From Dryas octopetala (Eukaryota > Streptophyta > Magnoliopsida > Rosales > Rosaceae), in contig OY992839.1 in NCBI GenBank assembly GCA_963921425.1, positions 19,204,910 to 19,268,909 on the forward strand: 64,000 nucleotides of DNA, read 5' to 3'. Below the pieces are notes generated by a model. The model worked only from the letters and a program-made list of their open reading frames with translations. It did not search any database and was not told where the DNA came from. This document shows, piece by piece, positions 58,870-64,000 of the stretch; within the stretch, counting starts at the first letter, position 1; every line of letters starts with the position of its first letter. The translations under genes and the position numbers were made by a program.

Positions 58870-59235
58870 GGGATTAATGCCATTTTGCTTCCCAGATTAT
58901 GACACTTGTATCAGTTTGCTCCCCAGACTATTAATTTAGAAAAATAAGGACCTTGACTTTGTCAATTTAGCCAATTTAGGATATTCCGTCAATTTATCAA
59001 GCAAAATTTAGCAACAAATAAAAGAGGAAAAATTATGCATGAGAAAAAAATGATAAGATCTAATTGGAAGGGACCATTTTGCCCTCAAAGATTTGGATAA
59101 AAAATGTGTAAAGTGACAAAAAAACCTCAATTGGCAAAATTGAAAAAGTCAGAGTCCTTAATTTTCCAAATTAGAAGTCTGGGGAGCAAACTGATACAAG
59201 TGTTATAGTCGGGGGAGCAAAATGGCATTAATCCC
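58870..59235. mobile_element. 366-bp MITE, copy 2, with 10-bp target duplication
   Basis: TATATAATTT stands directly on both sides (58860-58869 and 59236-59245). The inverted ends GGGATTAATGCC fit a Mutator-like MITE with 9-10 bp duplications. Copy A of the segmental duplication has no insertion at this place. Confidence 0.85.
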
Positions 59236-59482
59236 TATATAATTTATATGTAAGTGTCATGTATGGCAGATCCATTTAATTTGGATATGATTTCTGACCA
59301 ATTCCCTGGAGAGCCCAATCTCTGGTAGTAGTTGATTTGCACATATGATTCTTTATTTTAAGGATTAGTTAGGATTAGTTAGGAGATTGTCCTCCACGGA
59401 TTGAGAAGTTTCAGCAAGTGCAGACACAAGGTAGAGAAACCAAAATGAATTTGTCATCCATGCGGTCCGTAATGGTAGCAGT

Positions 59483-60076
59483 TGTTAATATTATAGTAAT
59501 TAATATTTATATATCAATATATATATATATGACTAATTAATTCTATATGACTAATCAAAAAGTATATATCAGACTTATCAGTAAATAAATAAGATGAAAG
59601 ATTCTGGCCTGTGAATTCAAGAGAGGCACGGCAGTCACTGTCCTAAAGCCGTAGAGGCCTTCCTACGTGCAGGTTATGACGGTCACCTACAACTCCAAGA
59701 TACAACCCAATGAACTCACAGATGTCTGATCTGCTATGTATGTCAAACGGCAGACCGATTGTCAAGTCAATATCGATTGCCCAAAAATAGAGTATGAAAG
59801 TTGAGAGTAGGATATGGAAGAGGATGATAGAGGATGATGAAAGTTAGAATAAAAGACAAGTGTAGAACGTTCTTTCTTCAGTCTGATGAGATTTCTATTA
59901 ATAGAAATCTACATGCCTCTTTTAGAGAGTCATGACTGTTGTATTAGGCCCATAAGAAGTTACCCTAAGTGAAAAGTTGTAACTGTTCAACTAAACTGAC
60001 AAAATATTTAAAATCAAATAAATTAGTTTTGAATCTTAAATATAAATAAATAATATTATATTATATTATACCAACA
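59483..60076. mobile_element. solo LTR with 5-bp target duplication
   Basis: It starts TGTTAATATTATAG and ends TATACCAACA. GCAGT flanks both sides (59478-59482 and 60077-60081). The paralogous tract near 45793 is uninterrupted (GGTGGCAGTTTTGTCC), which confirms the insertion. It is 594 bp, without internal retroelement sequence, so it is the product of LTR-LTR recombination. The internal GC-richer part (59610-59770) is unlike the flanks. Confidence 0.8.
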
Positions 60077-60512
60077 GCAGTCCCACATGATGATACTATA
60101 TACTCGATCCACTGTAAAATTTCCATGGTCTTGTCTCCAAGAGTCATAGATAGAGATGCTTACGATTCAGGACAAATACGTACTACTTTATTTTTTCTTT
60201 GACCATCGATACTAACCAGGATCATAGTATTATAAAATCAATTTTTTCAAAGAAATAACACTGGAAATTTTGTGTGGCCGTGGGTAATAATTTATCTTCC
60301 CCTGTGTTAGGGGCATGCTTGTGTAACGGTACAGAGAGAAAGAGAGAAGAAGGAGAGGAGAGAAAGAAAGAGAGAGATAGAGAGAGGAAAATACCAGCTA
60401 TGAAGACTTGATTATGATATCAAGAAAGATTAGAGTATTAAATTCAAAACCTTTTGAAAATGGGTGAAGATGCCCAAAATTTCATAAATTATTATATATG
60501 CAAGATTTTACT

Positions 60513-60672
60513 GAAAAATTATTCTGTGTAACCGATACACTGTCACGTGGTGTAACTAATCCAACATGTCATAATATGGGTGAATGTTATTAATACTATA
60601 CACTCACACGTTGGATTGGTTACAGCACATGGTGGTGTATCGGAAACACCACGATACACCCAATAATTTTTC
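60513..60672. mobile_element. small palindromic MITE
   Basis: GAAAAATTATT at the left and AATAATTTTTC at the right; inside, CCGATACAC, GGTGTAACTAATCCAAC and their complements form an imperfect hairpin of about 160 bp. Confidence 0.65.
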
Positions 60673-60756
60673 CATATTATTGTGGGATGGGTTGAGATCT
60701 GCTGTCCCCAAATTCCAGATCCCTTCTCTCAGAGTTTGACATATGTCCCTCCACTT

Positions 60757-61320
60757 AACAGCCTCTAACTCTGTTAATTTTTAGTTTACTTAAAAAAAAG
60801 ATATTCTTTTTTTCATCAGCCCCTTCACTCACTCTAGCGCTTCCTCCGGCGGGGGATGGCCATGGGAACGATCCCATTCTCTTCCTCTCTCTTTCCTTAT
60901 ACCCACAACAAAACCCAGAACCTGAGTCAACGCCGACGGGACTTCGCCGGCGTCTTGTCGTTTCCGACAGAGTTGGGAGGCAGAACCGCCTGGGTCTCCT
61001 TCCCTTGTCTTGGCGAACAAGGTGGTGTGATTAGATTGCCAGCTGACCATTGGAGTGAGAAGATCGAAGCCACAAAGCCTCACGAGAGAGGGTGATCGGC
61101 GAGTTGTAGAGAGAAGGGAGAGATAGTCGGGGGAGGAATAAAAAAATGAGGGAAAGAAAGGGCTCGACCAGAATCGCGAAGTTGCCGGAGAAGACGATCG
61201 GCTTGTTCTGAGTTCACTCGTAGGAACTTCTGGTTTTCTGGGCAAGAAGGAGATGCCGAGAGAGAGAGAAGAACTTTTTTTTTAAGTAAAATAAGAATTA
61301 ACAGAGTTAGAGGCTGTTAA
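60757..61320. mobile_element. element with 45-bp inverted repeats, interrupted by the Harbinger element
   Basis: TTAACAGCCTCTAACTCTGT begins a 45-bp inverted repeat that recurs reversed at 61276-61320. The left homology probably starts earlier, near 60690 (GGGTTGAGATCTGCTGTCCCC), while the right outer part is cut off by the Harbinger insertion at 61330. The interior is GC-rich (for example CGACGGGACTTCGCCGGCG) and resembles a captured gene leader. Confidence 0.6.
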
Positions 61321-61733
61321 TTTTTTTAAGGCCTTCCACAATGGGGATATCCAAATTTTGTTACCCAAAACCCATTTTGGGTCACAAATAGTGTTGTTAC
61401 CCATTTCTCATAGTAATGGTGCTGTGACCCATTTTGGGTAACAGTATTTTATACATATTTAAAATATGGCTAATATTGATTAAGTAATGTTTAATTTATA
61501 ATTTAAAACTGAAATAATTATAAAAATTATACCATTGGTCTTATTTTAATGAGATTTGTAAAATAAGGTCAATATTGAATATATTTAAAATAAGGAAACT
61601 TCATAAATTAGACAACATAAACCGTACAACATCGGAACTTCAACAACCATAAACAACAAGAACAACATGATAATTAAAAGAAAAAACAACAACAACAACT
61701 GTATTCAACATAACAGAAAATGAAGCGAAGTTC

Positions 61734-62180
61734 TTATTCGGAGTCCGATGACGAAGAATTGACACCCACGTAATTATACCAATATGAGATCTTCTGTTCG
61801 GTTTCACACTCATCACATGGTTGAACGGGAGGGTTTTTCCCGTAGGTGCATGGCACAGGTGGTTTGGGCTCTGACAAGTGGTTCAACCATTGGTGGCAAA
61901 GATTTGGGTGATTGGCCAAATTCTTGAGCTCCAATCTCATGCAAAATTCACACAAAGGGACCAAAATATCATCCGAACACTTGCAGAACCTCTAGTCTGG
62001 TTCTTTTGCACGCTCCATCATTAAACAATAATCGCACAATGGAGCAGCACAGTTAGGGAGGCACTTACACAAGCTTTGATCGCACTGTTGTTTGGAGCTC
62101 TCACCGACGCCTTGCTTAGAGCTCTCACCAACGCCTTGCTTAGAGCTCTCACCGACACCTTGCTTATAGGAGGAGGCCAT
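61734..62180 (-). pseudogene. cysteine-rich ORF of the Harbinger element (one in-frame stop)
   Basis: I do not recognise this family. The frame starts at 62180 (MASSYKQGVGESS) and ends at 61734, 148 codons plus stop, broken once by TAG at codon 63. Residues 6-29 are three exact copies of KQGVGESS. Residues 37-56 and 65-84 are two copies of a module, [LF]CKC, six residues, PLC, two residues, C, three residues, E. A third cysteine group, PC...PCDEC, lies at 110-125. Paired cysteines suggest metal binding. The C-terminus is acidic and serine-rich (VNSSSSDSE). It sits between the transposase and the left end, on the same strand. In known PIF/Pong elements the second ORF is Myb-like; this one is not visibly so. 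Confidence 0.6.
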
Positions 62181-62229
62181 TTCTAAACGATAGTTATGTG
62201 GATGTGTTGGCCTACTAGTTAAACCTTGG

Positions 62230-62237
62230 TATTTATA
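62230..62237 (-). promoter_or_regulatory. TATA box of the cysteine-rich ORF
   Basis: TATAAATA on the minus strand lies about 50 bp before the ORF start codon, a plausible core promoter. This suggests the ORF has its own transcription unit separate from the transposase. Confidence 0.5.
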
Positions 62238-62675
62238 GGGGAAAAAAGCATGATAACTTGCCCATTGGATTCCCTGATGGATTCACAGATACTCGAATCT
62301 CACATGTGAAGCAACAGTATTGTGCATGGGATGGAGTGTTTGGAGTAAGTGTATGGTCTTGTCATTGGTTGAGTGAATTATTTTGCAAGCATGTGATGGT
62401 TGTGTCATGTCAAGTCAGCTAAGAGAAATCAATGTCTTTATTTCATTTCACAAACTGCAACCGACAAATACAAACACACTTAAACGGCAAACACAAAGAC
62501 AGGAAACAAACTTCGAAGATAAACAACAAAGATTAACCTAACATACGAAGATAAACCTAACATACGATAATGAGAACAACATTGATGAATCATGATTCTG
62601 ATCTCAATGTGTTACTGCAAGTGGTGGGTTCCCTTCTCGGATCCAAATATGCGTAATCAAATTGGATTTTAGGGA
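62238..62675. other. noncoding spacer between the two Harbinger ORFs
   Basis: It separates the transposase stop from the promoter of the second ORF. It may hold the transposase 3' untranslated region; ACCTAACATACGA repeats occur near 62536-62567. Confidence 0.5.
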
Positions 62676-63960
62676 TTAGTTGATATTTCGGGCCCTAAGC
62701 AAAGTTCGACGAGCATTCATCTTAGGTAATGATGATGGAGCAACACCGGTCGGACATGGTTCTACACCTTCATATTCTTGTTCTGCCCTTCTAGTGCTCA
62801 CTTCTGGGTCTATTGGGTCATCCGTACAGTCATCCCCAGGGCGCTCATCCTCCACGATCATATTGTGTAATATTATGCATGCCTTCATGATATTCCCTAG
62901 GTCAATCGGACGCCAATAACGAGCAGGGCATTTTATTATCTGCCACCGGGCTTTTAGAATCCCAAATACCCTTTCCACATCCTTTCGGTATCCCTCTTTT
63001 CGAGCTGCAAACAACTTGTGGTGGGGAAGAATAGGACTGTGTAATGAAGTAATAAGAGTTGACCATTGAGGGTAGATCCCGTCAGCAAGATAGTATGAGA
63101 GTGTGTAATCTACCCCATTCACAGTGAATCTCACTCTGTGGTTCCGACCGGAAATCACCTCATCAAAGAGATGGGAACAGTCCAGCACAATGATGTCATT
63201 ATTTGACCCAGGTATACCAAAATTTGCATGCCATATCCACGTGTCATACGATGCAACGACTTCAAGTATAATAGTATGGACATGATAATGCCCACGATAA
63301 TGAGCTTGCTCGGCCATAGGGCAATTTTGCCATACCCAATGCATGCAATCCAAGCTACCAATCATACCTGGAAATCCTCTCCGACTCCCTTTCCGTAAAA
63401 GTTTTCTCATATCGGTAGCAGTAGGCCTCCGGAGATACTCGGCCCCGTAGATATCTGAGATGGCTCTTATGAATTTAGAAAATGATTGTCGTATATATGG
63501 TGGATTGGCTAACAGTCACCATCTCTGAGACCAAATCAAACGGCATGCCATATGCCATCACTCGTAGAGCCGCAGTAATCTTTTGATGAGGCGTACAACC
63601 CACTCTACCGAGAGCGTCAGGTCTTGCTTGAAAATATTCATCATGGCAGCAAACATCTTCGAGAATCCTATTGAATAGGGGTTGGTGCATGCGGTATTGC
63701 CTCCAAAACGTCACGGTGTCCTCGATTGGTGCTGGAATGAAGTAAGCCTCCATGAGACGTTCGTGCGCATCTTCCCTATTTCGCTGTGTGTAACGACGAT
63801 GTGAAGACGTACCACCATGTCTTGGACATCCGGCGACGACATTATGACCCATGGACATGATCAATTGCCCCACCCTCTCTTTCTCATCCTCTTCCCTATC
63901 CCATGAACTATCAGAGTTCAAAGATGAGGAGGAGGATGAATGCACGTATAAATGATTCAT
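62676..63960 (-). pseudogene. PIF/Harbinger transposase (HARBI1-like), single frameshift
   Basis: The start is at 63960 (MNHLYVHSSSSSS). The N-terminal part (63960-63475) has an acidic serine-rich start and the helix-turn-helix region (HQKITAALRVMAYGMPFDLV, then MVTVSQSTIY). The frame is then lost near 63480-63490 by one base and continues as FSKFIRAISDIYGAEYLRRP into 63410-62676. The DDE nuclease core follows: first D in IGSLDCMHW, second in LADGIYP, glutamate in DVERVFGILKARW. The end, IMKACIILHNMIVEDE, matches the family. No stop interrupts either part apart from the shift, so the copy is recent or the shift is a sequence error. Element excision and insertion are its role. Confidence 0.85.
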
Positions 63961-64000
63961 CTGTGTGTTAATGGATAGAGATATTATCCTGAAAATAGAG

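Larger units (their letters stand above)
58621..60160. repeat. segmental duplication, copy B
   Basis: Paralogous to 44592-45852. It contains two later insertions, a MITE and a solo LTR, that are absent from copy A. Confidence 0.75.
61330..64000 (-). mobile_element. PIF/Harbinger element with two ORFs, running off the window
   Basis: The left end GGCCTTCCACAATGGGGATA is a typical plant Harbinger terminus and is preceded by TAA, the expected 3-bp target. Just inside is an inverted pair built on ACCCAAAACCCATTTTGGGT. A transposase and a small cysteine-rich ORF lie on the minus strand. The right end is beyond the window. Confidence 0.8.

Noticed and set aside
60829..61245. 138-codon minus-strand frame
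   Set aside because: Lies inside the inverted-repeat element and reads like a Ser/Pro-rich translation of a GC-rich leader. It may be captured DNA, but nothing supports it as a protein.
1..64000. CRISPR arrays, bacterial operons, tRNA or rRNA genes
   Set aside because: Spaced short repeats of CRISPR type, ribosome binding sites and tRNA box pairs were looked for by eye and not seen; the sequence is plant nuclear. A tRNA scan was not possible here.

Overview
This is plant nuclear DNA from a eudicot, probably a woody one; I cannot fix the genus. The evidence is GT-AG introns, telo-box promoter motifs, and plant families of Ty3/gypsy, Ty1/copia, hAT, PIF/Harbinger, CACTA, Mutator-like, MITE and TRIM elements. 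Gene density is low: three host genes look intact in 64 kb, and most of the rest is layered, mostly dead transposon sequence.

Host genes. (1) 1753-3452 (+) is eIF6, a 60S ribosome biogenesis factor, with six coding exons and an apparently shortened C-terminus. (2) 28288-33471 (+) is a single-pass membrane protein with a DUF218/YdcF-like domain, in three coding exons with a 3.4 kb first intron. (3) 53608-54609 (-) is a pathogen-related protein of the SnoaL/NTF2-like type, in four exons. Two decayed relatives of gene 3 lie nearby: a deleted pseudogene at 34017-34475 and a last-exon remnant at 53425-53545. The tracts 44592-45852 and 58621-60160 are paralogous to each other and lie in the same order beyond the two PRP copies, so the right half of the window looks like an old tandem segmental duplication later split by transposons.

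Layout. 1-1055: a non-autonomous hAT upstream of eIF6. 3.6-10 kb: noncoding DNA, a gypsy 3' end and a truncated copia element on the minus strand. 10.3-13.5 kb: a long gypsy-type LTR. 13.8-21.8 kb: a Tat-like gypsy element with a hAT in its gag and a CACTA-like end in its integrase. 21.8-27.2 kb: two hAT elements with broken transposases. 34.9-39.5 kb: a gypsy fragment fused to an Athila-like fragment, then a three-LTR TRIM. 41.2-44.4 kb: a hAT tail split by a circularly permuted insertion, a CACTA end and a copia LTR. 46.4-51.9 kb: a Mutator-like element carrying nested elements. 55.7-60.7 kb: MITEs, a Harbinger-type MITE and a solo LTR. 61.3 kb to the end: a PIF/Harbinger element with a once-frameshifted transposase and an unusual cysteine-rich second ORF.

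The three host genes share no visible pathway. The best leads are the cysteine-rich ORF of the terminal Harbinger element, the circularly permuted insertion at 41.4-43.4 kb, and the MITE copy at 55.7 kb that brought along flanking DNA of its sibling at 58.9 kb.
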